From NCBI GenBank assembly GCA_000320605.2, contig KB445791.1:1282298-1346297 (forward strand): 64,000 nucleotides of DNA, read 5' to 3'. Source of the stretch: Gelatoporia subvermispora B. Lineage: Eukaryota; Basidiomycota; Agaricomycetes; Polyporales; Gelatoporiaceae. The notes under the pieces were generated by a model that did not search any database, was not told the DNA's origin, and saw only the letters and a program-made list of their open reading frames with translations. Positions within the stretch are counted from its first letter, which is position 1, and every line of letters begins with the position of its first letter. A program made the position numbers and the translations under genes. Positions 1-11,694 of the stretch are shown piece after piece.

Positions 1-1315
1 CTGTAATGCGATCGTCGTGCCAAGGTTCGAGATAAATTAATTGTGTCAGCACGTAGGCTTCTGCAATTTGCGAATTCGAGCAGCAAATGAAGCATCATCG
101 GTATTTGATCGAGGAAAGAGTTGATGATCTAGTTGATAATGATGCTGAAGTTGCAGACGTATATCAAATGAGGGTCCCTGGATGTCCGAGCTGTCCGAGA
201 ACAGGGTAGTGTCCTGTGAGGCGTTCAGGTCCGGCATTTATCGCAGCAGGAGGGTGAGCAAACGCTTGTATGGTCTTCCACCAGCAAAGCTCGCCCACAT
301 TGCCCGGCTCAAGTCACCGCTATCGTTATAAACCGACACAATGGTCGCGATGACGCCACGCTTGGGATGCCCAGTGCCATACAAATCACTCACCGAGGAA
401 GACCAATGCAAGAGTCGGCTGCGGCTCTTGGATCTATGAAGATCCTCCACCAGAGTGTTCTACGGGACATTGACTTCTGCGAGCCACCGCGAGCTGGCAC
501 CCGAGGAGGCTGAGGAGCACGATAAGGACATGGAGCGGTATCAATCGTTTTTATATGGGACACGTCGCATAGTACTGTAAATTATTTTTAGCTATCTACT
601 AACGGGTGATTGCTATCCGCCGGATTTTGGGGTTAGGACGTTCAGTAAAGAAGTATTGATCAATCTGAGTGTGAATGCAATTGACGCATTGGTAGCAAAC
701 ACCTGCCATAATGGGCAGGCAGGTTGCCCCACCGGGCAACGAGCCGGAGACTGCCGGTGGCGGAATGGATTGTCCCACCACGCCGCATCCTCCCGCCTGA
801 CTCCGCCTTGCTGCGAACGGTTCCACCGCCCAACCAATACGTTGACATTCGGAAGTGACGAATCTCGAGACGACCTGAATGAAGAACAGTAGCGAGAGCC
901 AGAGGCCTGTTATTGAGCGGGTCGCCATCAAACCGGGATACCTGAATCTGATGCAGACTGGAGAACGTGTTGGCGTTCAGTATGCTGTCCTGCTTCAGCT
1001 CCCATCATCTCACTCTATTTTGCTGAGGACAAAGATCACAACCACGCTGCACGGATACTACTCGGATCCGCGTCGATGTCGACCGAGTATCCCGCTACTT
1101 TTCCGGGAATCCACCGCGACACGTACCAGTTTTATCGATCCCTGTGGATCGAGCTGCGTCCTACCATCCAAGGACTAAGTTATTGAAATCGCATACAACG
1201 AAAAACGATACATGATGATGGACCTCCAAGACACATGCAGGAGATGTACGATCAGAGTAGATCACAATATCACCCGTCTACCATCATCTCAAGGTAGAAA
1301 TGTACGGTCAATGCT
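1..1315. other. Left-edge region without a supported gene
   Basis: Short open frames occur on both strands, but none shows a recognisable domain or joins into a phase-consistent exon chain. A minus-strand frame from an ATG at 928 begins with a hydrophobic stretch resembling a signal peptide, but its remainder is compositionally random, so I do not call it. Minus-strand frames at 46-450 could belong to a gene running off the left edge. Nothing else is visible. Confidence 0.5.
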
Positions 1316-2675
1316 TCACACCTTACACCTCCCTCTACCTTTTCCTTTGACTACGACAACTTCCAGGGCACGCACAGCGGAAGCTATCTTCCTGGTCCTC
1401 TGATGTAGCACGGTACCACTCTTCGCCGCTTTCTTCGCATTCTGACCTTGGCCGGTTTTCACTCCCTTAGGCCGCCCACGTTGCTTGATCGGCCGGACGC
1501 GACTGCAGTCATGTTCAGGGTCAGACTGCGCGATCAGCCTGCATGCCCTAAGCAAAGAGGGGTGAGCACCCGTCATGATCATAGGCGGATGATTTCCGAA
1601 TCGCGTCACTCACTCGCAATGGCCCCCCTCGCAGTCCGTGATACAACGAATCTTCCGGCGGTGGCAGTGATCACAGGACGTGTCATAAAGACGCCGCTGC
1701 ACCTTTCTCTGCGGACCTGCAGACTGGTCTTCTTGGTCCGTGGTACTCAGAGCCACGAGTGTAGCTGACGAAGATCCAGACAAAGAGTCGGAAGAGAACC
1801 CAGACAGAGATGAGGACGATGATGGTGAAGCTGAGGATGATGGTGAGTTCACAACCTCCGCATACTTTATACCACGCAGGGCGTCTGTGCTGCCATCGGT
1901 GTAGCCGTCAGGTAAGATGAGTGGCTGTGCTTCAGACGAATCGACGGGCATCACATTGGGCGCGATGTCTGAAGTGTCGAACGTAGTCTAGTCAGAGATT
2001 TCATATGTCCAGCACCGGCAAGTCCAACGTACTGAAGTCGATTGTATTGTTAGACACAAACAGGCTGCCTTCGAAGTCGCCAGCAGCAGGTCCTGCACCT
2101 GACTGGCTCATGTTCCAGTTCTGGTCCTGGTGCAGCGATTGCCCTGCGGTGGTTTGGAATGTACTGGCGAGCGGCATCTGTTCGTGCACAGCGTCAGACA
2201 TCATTATGGCACGAGTCACAGTCATAACTGACGTCAAAGGCTCCGACTGGGAGGTATTCTCCCTGGGTTTCTTGTGGTACATCTATGAATGTTGACTCTG
2301 CTATATGAGAGTTCTGGCCTGTTTCAGGCGGGATGCTGAACTGATTGGACAATCAATCCGCTACTCAGGAAGAAGCTAGAGGAACCATTTACATGTAGGC
2401 CGACTCGGAGTGCCTCGAAGCTTTGTGGGACAGGATTGAACATCGCTTGGGGCCCGTTATCAAACGGTTCGTAGAGGTCTTCCACACCTACAAGTTAGCG
2501 TAAATGCAGTCTCAGTGGTGCCCGAGAACTGACCCTGAAGGGGCCCCGGGAATAGATTCGCCGGCACATCATCCCCCCCTTGAGAGAAGTGGAATGGATC
2601 GCCATCGTTTATGCCACTGTGTCTCGATGACGGGTGATCTACTGAAGTGATCCACTCCTGTCCGTGCCCGTACAT
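1316..2675 (-). CDS. Zn2Cys6 (zinc cluster) transcription factor-like protein
   Basis: Predicted DNA-binding regulator, probably nuclear. Five exons chain in phase: 2675-2534, 2487-2393, 2282-2033, 1968-1614 and 1547-1316 (357 aa). The binuclear zinc cluster lies at about residues 261-295: CDHCHRRKIRC, then GGHCEAC after the splice, then a final cysteine in PEHDC, followed by a basic KQRGRPKG stretch. All six cysteines are present only when the 66-nt intron 1548-1613 is removed, which supports that intron. Residues before the cluster are Ser/Gln/Asp-rich and low complexity, with a poly-Ser tract just upstream. The cluster is near the C-terminus, whereas most fungal family members carry it near the N-terminus, and no fungal-specific TF domain follows. 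The ATG at 2675 is the first in a phase-consistent exon; further upstream exons are possible. Target genes are unknown. Confidence 0.72.
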
Positions 2676-3797
2676 TGTGAGTTGATGAGTGTTGGATGGC
2701 TGTCAAGTGCGTTCGTTCTAAGGGCGTCGTGTATCCTGGAGGAATGTGCCCGGAAGATCGTGCAAGAGCAGACTTTATATCTGTCGAGCAGAAGCCTTGG
2801 AGAACTCCAGAGCCAATCAGCAGTCATATCCGGCACATTACCACCTTGTGGCAACAATGAGGCTTCTGGTAGCGCTCTCGGTGTCTGTACACAGCGACAC
2901 GAGCGCGGTTGTTGGCTCGGAGTGGAATCATCCATCCTGGAAGCCCTATCGCGTAACGGCACAATAGGATTTGATTGTTCTCGACTTTGCATTGTGACTG
3001 TGGTTCGATTTGTCGGAATAATCCCAGATGTGCTCTCCTGGCCATCGGGAGTGTGCACTGTGGATAGTGCACGACGCCCCTTCCGCCCATTGCCCCGAAC
3101 ATTGCTACAAGGAGCCACAGATCTGGAGGACGCAGAGACTCGTCAGTGCGCTATACCGGGTGCAACACAAGAAAGGGAAGAGAATTTTCGAGCCGCTATT
3201 GCTATGTTCTGGCATTCAAGATGGTCTGTGTAGTAAGGGGAGTCAGATGAAAGGCAGTGACGACAAAGTGTCTACACACTATTTATCCTTGCGCTCTCGC
3301 ATTTGGCTTCGATGGTAATGAAGTACGTAGTGGTATCCCCAAATGGACGTACCCGACTGAAGGATTCTACAGTCCTGACCCTTTTCCCACAATCGTGATA
3401 CGTGATGATACAATCCTTTGTAGTACTGGCACAGTGAGCGCGACATGTTGGTCTACCTAACATGGCGCGTAAAGGCGCATGAAACAAAGGAAGCGGGACA
3501 CATGCAGCTCAACATGCTTGCAAAGAACGTAGACCTACTTCGAAGAACGTTGCAGCTTATCGCAGAGAACAATCTTGCCAAATGACTCTGGTGCTGCTCC
3601 TGCAGTGCCAACAGTGAGAAGACGATTCTCAGATGGCATGCAGTAAAATTACCGAGGGATTTCTCTCTCTCTCTCTGACGCAAGATGCCGGCACACGATG
3701 CATCGTATGGGATGATCAGCGGCTTCCAGTATATTGCGCAATGAATAACAGCCTCACGATTCATAGATCTCCCGGCTGCCCTCGTTGGATCATCTCC
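2676..3797. other. Intergenic, no supported gene
   Basis: A 189-codon plus frame (2664-3233) and an overlapping 159-codon minus frame (2639-3118) occupy this stretch, but neither has recognisable motifs and both look compositionally random. A short CT-repeat tract lies near 3660-3680. I see no RNA gene. Confidence 0.5.
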
Positions 3798-4450
3798 CTA
3801 CTCGCCGAGCGAACAATTCGAAGTAAACTCGCCGATCACTTGCATCCCACCCCCGTTGCGCACCGCGTTCATGCTGTGCCAGAGTGTACCCGCGCCGCGG
3901 CACTCGACGACGTGGTCAACGCCGCGACCGTTCGTCTATATTCGAATGCCACGTAGCGTCCGGTCAGCGGACCGGAGCACGGATCAGGGAGAACGTAATA
4001 CGCACCAGCTGAAGCACTTCGTTGTCCCAATTGGCAAGCGGGCGTCTTCTTACAGTTGATGAGATGCTTCGCGCCGAGCTTCTGCGCAATCTTGAGCTTC
4101 TCGTCGGAAGACGAGGTGGCGGTGACCGTTACTCCGGACGCGACTGCGAGCTGGAGGGCGAAGATAGACCCGCCACCGGTGCCCTGCACGAGCACGATAT
4201 CATCGCCCTTGAGCGGGACAGGGCCCATGAGCCCGTTGTACGCTGTGAGCGCCGCACAAGGCAGGGTGGACGCCTTTTCGTACGAGAGGTGCTTCGGGAT
4301 GCCGACGAGGTTTTGCAATGCACAAGGACACTTGTCAAAAATGGATCACGACCTAGGAGACACGAGAACGCACGTGTGCGGGGAAAATCTTGTACTCGGT
4401 CAAAACCCCCTCGATGGGTCCGCCGAGGCCAGTGTGTGTTCGTAGCGGAG
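3798..4450 (-). pseudogene. Broken zinc-type alcohol dehydrogenase-like (MDR) gene fragment
   Basis: This resembles the NAD(P)-dependent medium-chain dehydrogenase/reductase family. Visible parts in order are a stretch with GGPIEGVLTEYKIFP (about 4425-4380), then SYEKASTLPCAALTAYNGL and a Rossmann nucleotide-binding segment with VQGTGGGSIFALQLA (4320-4140), then GAKHLINCKK. At about 4030-4036 the family-like continuation (NWDNEVLQL) is in a different frame, so the gene is frameshifted. After a plausible intron (GTGCGT...ATATAG) it resumes with GRGVDHVVE and stops at 3798, well short of a complete enzyme. The N-terminal catalytic half is not recognisable. I infer a decayed gene; a sequencing error could explain the frameshift but not the missing ends. 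Confidence 0.62.
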
Positions 4451-5971
4451 AGGATACGCGTTTCTACGTCCATGGATCAGAGTATACATGCACGGTCGCG
4501 TAGATGAGCGCTGCAGAACGTACGCGGAACTCGACGATTGCTTAGCAGTACAAGGTACCTCAGGTTTGCTCAGAACTTGTTTACGAGACAATATCTCGGA
4601 TATCTCGTCGGGCTGAATGTCTCGCCGAGCTGGACTGACTGAGAGGAATCCAGACATTCTTTGTTTTGAACAACTCCATCCACGCCGCCGCCGCTTCCGT
4701 TCAGAATAAGCAGGGAGGCGCTCGTGAAAGTCGTGATGAGTGTCAATATCAGAATGTCCTGTAGCAGGAACTTCTCCGCAAATTAAACATGAATGTGAGT
4801 GAAACAAGAATGTACAAGCGACAGTCTAGTTAACACAAGGCGGCTTGCACAATACCTCAGTAAATCTCTTTTGAGCAACTTACCTAATGATCGCTGATCC
4901 GCAGAGGTTGGATATGTTGAGCATGAAAATCATAAAAATTTCACGATATGATGTGCTCAATGATGGGCAGAGTCGTTGAAAAGAGGGTACATTCATGCAT
5001 TGGGAATTCGTCTCAATAAGCTGCAGGATCGCCTGCTCGGCGTAGAGTAGACTTTACGCCAGCTAAAGTTGCGGATGTTGGCGGTACAATGCGAGAGAGT
5101 TCATTGTATGTGCGCATCTAGCGATTAGAGCACTCCCGTGCGGACATGTGATAGCGTCGATAGAGCAGGTATGCTGTGAGAGTGCGAGAGAGAACTTCGG
5201 TCGAGGAAGACAACGAGCGAGGCTGAGACAAAGTCCTGAAATTCCCGGAGACATAGTACACAGATGAGAGCAAGACAGAATATCGCGGCAGGCTAATCAG
5301 ATCAGGTGCTATGTATTTCCCGCGGAATTACTTGTGCTTGATGGTTGAGGGTTATTGCCGGTATCATAAGCATTGGTTTCTGCAACGTTCTGCAAACCCA
5401 AGTTCTTCCATTCGTCGCGGTCCATTAGGCCTCTGAGAAACGTGAGTAATCATGTCAATGCTTGAGAACTGCCTGTGCGCACCGGTTCATCCGACACTCT
5501 AGGTAGTCCTTATTCAGATGTCTGCACGGCGTCGAGTTGCTTCCGTTTTCCTTCAGACAGTCGAGGTACACTTGCATGTATTGTTTACATTCACCTACGA
5601 TAGTGCTGACATGAACGACATGTCATGAGCTTGCCCACACCGACGCGTACCAAAGTGATCTAGTGGGAACGATCCCCTGTCCTACACGACCCGACTCAGC
5701 ACCAAAGCATTGCGTGCATTATGAGAAGATGTCTACCGGAGGAGTAGGCTTGAATCCAGTCGATATTGAAGGTGGTCGACCGAATGACATGATATATTGC
5801 AACAGAGGAGCAAGGGCAGTCTGCAGGAAGTCGTCGGACGTGCAGGGCAGGAAGACCAAGTTGGGACGCGTGGGAACGGGTCAATACGCCGGTGGCTGGC
5901 GCAGTGACTTCCCGATTGGGACAATTCGGAATTCGCTTACTTCCCAAGTGTATATAGCGCAGAGGCCGCGA
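4451..5971. other. Intergenic, no supported gene
   Basis: No open frame here has a recognisable domain. The right-hand part (about 5640-5971) is the 3' flank of the bZIP gene. The 5' half of the broken oxidoreductase should lie near 4451-4810 if it survives, but I cannot align it with confidence. Confidence 0.5.
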
Positions 5972-7157
5972 TCACGACACATGTCTTCCCTTTCCCTTTC
6001 CCTCTCCCGCCTTGCGCTCCGTTGAATCCTCCCTGCTACCTTGTTCCCCGCTCGGAGTTGCTCTGCCACTACCAGGGACACTACCAGGTGCACTTCCGCC
6101 TCCACCTCCGCCACCCCCGCCACCGCCCGAACTTCCCGACGCACCCTGCTCTAGTTCCGGTACAACCCCACTTAGGCGTTTGCTTTTCAACATTACAATC
6201 TCCTTCAGCCACCCATTTTCGCGCCGAAGCTCAGCAGCCTCACGCTCGAGCTCTTCGACGCGTCCCGACAGGTCCGATATCGTGCGCTCCAGGTTTAACG
6301 TCCACTGTTTCTTCTTGATCCTGAAGCGCGCTACAAGACGCGTCGGTGCTCGCGTTGCGAATAGCTAGACCCAACTGGGAACGTACCTGATGCGGCTGTG
6401 TTCCGTCTCCGCTTGTCCTCGGCCATGACAGCTGATTCTGCTTCCGTTGGCTCTGGTGCCTCCGGCGACGGCGTACTGCTCGCGGTCGATGCCGGTGGCG
6501 GTGGCATGGCGCCTTCCGTGGGGCCTCTGGTCGAAACATATCCAAATTGACCCCCGCCCGCCGAAAATGGTGTATGTAGCTGGGAAGGCGGCAGCATGTA
6601 CTGAAAGCCGGATGTGGGTGTCTGCTGGGCATGTGCGTGCTGCTGCGGCATCTGGGGTACCTGCGGTTGTGGTGGCATGGGATGCTGCTGCTGGCCGAAC
6701 TGGCTTTGCATTTGCATATATTGGAGCCAAGGAAGCGCCGCCATGAATGCCTCTGTCAGCATTGGGTTCTGTACCTGCGAGTTTGGCGGCATCTGTCCAG
6801 GCGGCATCTGCGGGAGGTGCGAGAACGCGAAAGGAGGCTGCTGCGGTACTTCTTGCAGTGAACGCAAGGCTCTGTTGAAGGCCTCCTGGTCGTACCCCGC
6901 CTGAGGATATGGGGGAGCTGTGCTGGGTCCAGGGTCGAAATCACCCAGGAAACTAAAGTCTAGAGGGTCTACAGTCTGACGGATCTGTTATTCAAGGCGG
7001 AAGATACGGGAAGGCGACAGTAACTTACCCGACTTGTGCTGGGACCAGCGACGGGCTGGGGCTGGCTAGATGAGCGTGCTCGACGATGTGCAGCGGACGA
7101 CTGGCTAGCGGAGGGCTTTCCTTGCGGTTGTTCGTTCGGGTTCGGGTCGTGGGCCAT
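5972..7157 (-). CDS. bZIP transcription factor, Cys-3/MetR-like
   Basis: Predicted nuclear DNA-binding regulator. Three exons chain in phase: 7157-7029, 6975-6387 and 6330-5972 (358 aa). The second intron (6331-6386) interrupts the basic region; splicing gives KRRRNTAASARFRIKKK at about residues 231-248, followed by a leucine zipper with heptad leucines (NLERTISDLSGRVEELE onward) to about residue 285. This basic-region signature is typical of the fungal Cys-3/MetR family, which controls sulfur assimilation genes; that role here is inference. The N-terminal 220 residues are Pro/Gln/Met-rich, like an activation domain. A poly-Gly run of eleven follows the zipper. The start at 7157 is the first ATG near the conserved part; an in-frame ATG at 7232 is also possible. 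It is divergent from NPL4. Confidence 0.82.
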
Positions 7158-7627
7158 ACTTGTGACGACGGAACAATCTCCACTGGAAACCTTGCGGCGT
7201 GTGTCCGGAGGAGGTAAAGAGGGCAGCTGCATGGGGCTCTTGTGCACGCATTTGCAAGGCCGTCCTCGGATAGCGACACAGGCTAGGCGCTACTAGGCGA
7301 TTTGCAAATAATAGTTGTCCATGTCCGGAATGTGTAGTGTATGTCGTACATCTCCGACGCCAGAATTGAGATGATTGGCGACACTGGTGTGCGCTCGCCA
7401 TAGACGCGACGGATTGCGACAGCTAGACGCCAGACGTTGCACGAATGCGCGCGACTTGAGATCACGTGTATATCGAGCCAGTGGGATTAGCTAATACGCG
7501 TTACGCGACGCGTCAGCGGGGGCTGGTGACGTCTGCGACGCGCGTATGTGCTAGACATCCATACACGGTCTTACTTGTGGTCTTACATTGTCTTACTTCT
7601 GCTTTACATTGCATTGAATAGAACACC
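7158..7627. promoter_or_regulatory. Shared upstream region of bZIP gene and NPL4 with ACGCG cluster
   Basis: This is the only DNA between the two divergent genes. Between 7496 and 7545 it holds ACGCGT at 7496-7501 and 7508-7513, ACGCG at 7503-7507, and an overlapping ACGCG/CGCGT at 7538-7545. ACGCGT is the MluI cell-cycle box bound by MBF in other fungi. Binding here is inference from motif density. A CACGTG E-box-like site lies near 7463. Confidence 0.45.
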
Positions 7628-9917
7628 ATGGTATGTCGCACGCATGACTGACAGCATATAAACTAACACCGTGCAGATCATCAGAGTTAGATCAAAGGAC
7701 GGGAACTTCAGATTCGACCTACAGCCAACATCTGACATATCCGAGCTTGCGGCCAAGGTATGTCCTTGCCTTTCGCACATCACAATAGGCCATAACCACG
7801 ATAGGATGTAGATCCTTGAGACGACCACCGATGCGGATCCGAACTCACTTCAAATATCGAATAGGCCCCGGGGCAACGAGACCCCCGTATCGAGCCTGGC
7901 GGGTCGGAATCTGCAATCATTGGGATTCAAGTGAGTGCTTCGGTCATACACCAATATAGATCCTGATAGTAGCCCTAAGGCACGGCGATCTGCTCTTCGT
8001 GACGTATTCTCCTCGGCCGACCGAGGCAGCCCCCAGCATCACCGCCGATGTGGACAGCGCCCCCTCTGCAGCTTCATCCAAGCGGCCGTGGGAGTCAGTT
8101 CAGGAAGATTCGGTGGACACGTACTGGCGTTCACAAGATGGCAAGATCCCTCGCGAACGGGACTCACGATTCTGCAAGCACGGCGCGAATGCAATGTGCG
8201 ACTATTGCATGCCGCTAGAACCGTATGACATCGAGTATCACACGAAACACAGCATCAAGCACCTCTCCTACAATGCTTACCTACGCAAACTCCTGCCGAA
8301 GAATACACCGACCGCTTCCTCGACTGCCAGTCTACCACCGCTCACCCCGTTGTCCTACAAAGTAAAGGTACCATGTCCGAGTGGCGGCCATCTGCCATGG
8401 CCGCAAGGCATTTGCACCGCATGTCAACCCTCTGCAATCACGCTGCAGAGCCAGCAGTTCCGGATGGTCGATCACCTCGAGATCGCATCAACGGATGTCA
8501 TCGACCGGTTCTTGCAAGCATGGCGCAAGACGGGGCTACAGCGCTTCGGCTGGCTGCTCGGGCGGTATGAGCCATACAAAGAGGTGCCGATGGGCGTCAA
8601 GGCGGTTGTGGAGGCCATCCACGAGCCGCCCCAGCATGGTGAGCTGGACGGGCTTGAGCTGGGCATACCATGGGAGGACGAGCCGCGTGTGCGCGAACTC
8701 GCACGCGCGGCTAACCCCCCACTGCAAATTGTTGGCTACATCTTCACGGATTTGGAGCCCGAGCCAGAGGACCGCACCAAGGTCGTCTACAAGCGGCACC
8801 CGCAGTCGTTCTTCCTTTCGTCATTGGAGGCGATCTTCGCGGCACACGTGCAAAATGCGAACCCGACGCCGTCGCGGTCGTCCCCGAGCGGACAGTTCGC
8901 GTCGCGAATGATCACTGCAGTGCTGACAGGCACGGCGGATGGTGGGATCGATGTTTCGGCGTACCAGGTCTCGGAACAGGCGTGTGCGATGGTCGATGCG
9001 GACATGATCCAGGCGAGCGTAGATCCCGGCATCGTGCTTGTCAAAGAGGAAGACAGAACTCAAGAGTCTGCGCGCTACGTGCCCGACGTGTTCTACCGTT
9101 ACAAGAACGAGTATGGTCTGGATGTCCAAAAGAGCGCAAAGCCATGTTTCCCCGTTGAATACCTACTTGTCAATGTGTGTAGATCCATCCCTCAGCTTCA
9201 GTGTGGCCTGCTAACAAATTCTGGCTGCGTGTAGGTCTCACAAGGTTTCCCGCAGAACCCTGCTCCGCTGTTCCGCTCCGCCGGCTTCCGCATAGAGAAC
9301 CGTCCCGGTTTGGAGGATCAGCACATTGAGGGCGTTCTGGCGGAGCTTTCCCGGCTACACGCACCCGACGTCTCACTGAGCTCACAAGGTGGCGACCTCG
9401 AGCAGCGAGTAGCACTGGCAAGATGGCTGAGCGATTGGCATCTGGTTGCATTCCTGGGTACGACTCAGTTGATCACTCCGGTAAGCGTGCTGCGGCTATT
9501 CCTGGGTGATCCCCCAGACTGACGACGGATCACGACAGGATGACATGAAAGTGCTCATACGCACGGCAACCGCTTCCAACCTCGAGGATCCGGCCGTGCT
9601 CGATGATCTCATCAAGACGGACAGCTGGCAAACGCTGATGACCTTCACTCGTGAAACGGCCCGTAAGTCATATATACATTCCGCATCTTGCAGGTGCTCA
9701 TGTTCTGCCTGACGCAGCGCCCCCACGACCTACATCCGCCGCTCAATCCGGACCTTCCTACACTGCAATGGACGAGGATATCCCGCCAGAGGTCTTCGAA
9801 CAGATCGCACGCGAGGAGCGCGGCGGTGCGTCGGCGAACGTGCGAATCTGCCCACATTGTACGTTCGAGAACACGCATGGCGGGAGCGACTGCGAGGTCT
9901 GTGGGCTGCCACTGTAG
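7628..9917 (+). CDS. NPL4: NPL4, substrate-recruiting cofactor of Cdc48
   Basis: Npl4 pairs with Ufd1 on the AAA ATPase Cdc48/p97 and recruits and helps unfold ubiquitylated proteins in ER-associated and nuclear degradation. Seven exons chain in phase: 7628-7630, 7677-7757, 7812-7930, 7980-9174, 9235-9480, 9539-9662 and 9718-9917 (655 aa, close to the family's usual 580-620). Residues 1-80 form the UBX-like domain (IIRVRSKDGNFRF). The zinc-binding region begins near residue 133 (CKHGANAMCDYC) and continues with GICTAC, then the MPN-like NPL4 core. The last 22 residues are an NZF-type finger (CPHCTFENTHGG, then CEVCG), found in animal Npl4 and absent from the budding yeast protein. The first coding exon is only the ATG. 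For the last intron the acceptor at 9717 is preferred, because the alternative gives a 31-nt intron. Confidence 0.95.
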
Positions 9918-10419
9918 TGTAATGTCCAGAGTAGAATCTCGCATGCAGTGACGAGTTGCGGGTTGTGGTATCTACGACATCTGCTGGGGCTTCGTACTGT
10001 GAAGAGGTGGTTCGTTGCATGTCAGGATGGTGCGCATTTGAAGCTCGGCCGTGGGGTTATCCACTCTACTGGAGATGAACAAGGAGCCTAGATTTGAACC
10101 AGTTGCTCATCCACAGTACGGAGGGTGTACCGATCCCTGTGGTCTTCGTCGAATCGTCGAACGCCGCGCGAACGAGCCGACTAGGGCCCCACTACTGCTG
10201 TGCAAACGTCTGTGACCGTGTCCTACTTACGTCTACTTCGAAAATGGTACATCATGATTCCACTATCTTGCACAGACCTAAAACTGCACATAATATACAT
10301 ACATATTGTGCTACCCTACTATTCCATGGAGTAGCTCGCTCGGAAAATGTTTGTGAGGATAGATATGAAGTATTTGCCATCCAGTCCTGCGATAGTAGAG
10401 ACACGCATAGGTATCGTAG
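9918..10419. other. Convergent 3' intergenic region
   Basis: This lies between the 3' ends of NPL4 (+) and the first F-box-like gene (-). No supported gene, RNA or repeat is seen; it is presumably 3' UTR sequence from both sides. Confidence 0.5.
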
Positions 10420-11694
10420 TTACCAAATCCAGGAACTGCCGAAAGTCGGCTGATAATCGTCAACGAGACGAAGAACCCCTCTAGCGGTGAATTCCGGGAA
10501 GGAGTTCCTGACCTCGCTCATGAAGGTCAGGGATAGAGGCCTTGTGCGTCTGTCTCGACGCACCCCATCAATTGTGAAGCCAAGGAAAAACACCTCCAAG
10601 CCAGAGAACTTGGGGGATCTCAAGGTATTGACGAATTCTCTCCAATGCGGCGCAAGTGATGGTTCCGTGAATTTGCCACGTACATCGGGCCTTAAATAAA
10701 GTTCCTTCAGATTGGCGGAGGCGAGTGTTGAGAGCAGCGAGGTCTCGATTGCAAATGCCTGCTCAAGTCCCTGCTCGTTTACCGCGAGATCCAGCTTCCG
10801 AAGTCGGTCGCAGAGGTTAAACGAGAGGAAAGATGCTATCATGGGTGCAAGAGTTAGTATTGTACAAAATGTCGTGAGGGATTACGCACCGAGGAGGGGA
10901 TGATTTATGTTGACATCGATCGACGTCTTCAGGAACTCCAATGTTGGGGCAATGCTTCTGAGCCACCCAGCTCGCAGCGGATAAGCTGAGATATTCCCAA
11001 GCTCCAATTTTTTAAGCGGGGGAGATCGGTTGGATGTGATGATGTTCATGAATTTTGCGTTTGTGGATGACACGGAAGTGCGCATGAGACCGTCGTCCAT
11101 AAGCCTAAGTCTCGTCAAATGCGGAACTACAGGGAGGGAGGTCGACTCGTCATGTAGGGCAGTTGCCATCTGCTTCGATATCCGGTTTGCGTACATGGAA
11201 AGCACAGTTATCTCCTCGATGTTAGGCATAGATTGCAACCACGCTCGGAATATATCCCAGGAGTGTATCGTCACAGACGTCAATCGCAATTCGCGAATTC
11301 CAGCGAAATCCTGCAGAATCAAAGGCTCGGCGATTGCGCCCTGGATGAGGTGGAGTACAGTCACATTTGGAAGGTGTTTGTTGATGTGAGCAATCAAGTC
11401 TTGCCAATCGGACAGTGCATCCCCCACGTTCAACGTCAATTGCTGTACATGCTGTCCAATGCTTGGGTTGCCTGTCAATAGCCGACTGAACCGAAAGTAC
11501 TGCATCCCTTGTCCGAGAATTATGTGCTTGAATAACCAGTAACGCGAACGGGGGACCCATGCACGGCAGACTCGGCTGAGCTGTCCCAGAGTGTGCTTCC
11601 AGTAATCGACGGGTTCACCCTCAGCTTGAACACTGAGCGATGCATCTATGATCTTGTCGCAGATTTCTGGAGGTAATCTTTGTGAAGATTGCAT
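10420..11694 (-). CDS. F-box-like protein, paralogue A of a tandem trio
   Basis: Basidiomycete F-box-like protein, presumably a substrate adaptor of SCF ubiquitin ligases; that role is inferred from the family. Two exons, 11694-10890 and 10835-10420, join in phase (406 aa). The N-terminus holds the F-box-like signature LPPEICDKIID with CRAWVPRSRYWLFK about 35 residues later, followed by irregular leucine-rich repeat-like segments (IRELRLT, LTRLRL, LKKLELGN, LKELYL). The start is the ATG at 11694; the longer open frame upstream begins only at a GTG. Paralogues B and C follow upstream on the same strand, with an intron at the same place (before SFLSFNLC here). A closes the array on its 3' side and is the most divergent of the three in its C-terminal part. 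Confidence 0.82.

Noticed and set aside
599..928. Minus-strand frame with a signal-peptide-like start
   Set aside because: Only the first 25 residues look plausible; the rest is not protein-like and the track's longer start is not an ATG.
2664..3233. 189-codon plus-strand open frame
   Set aside because: No domain, random-looking composition, overlaps another long frame on the other strand.
9663..9693. 31-nt intron in NPL4 using the first AG
   Set aside because: Shorter than any other intron here; the acceptor at 9717 gives 55 nt and the same frame downstream.
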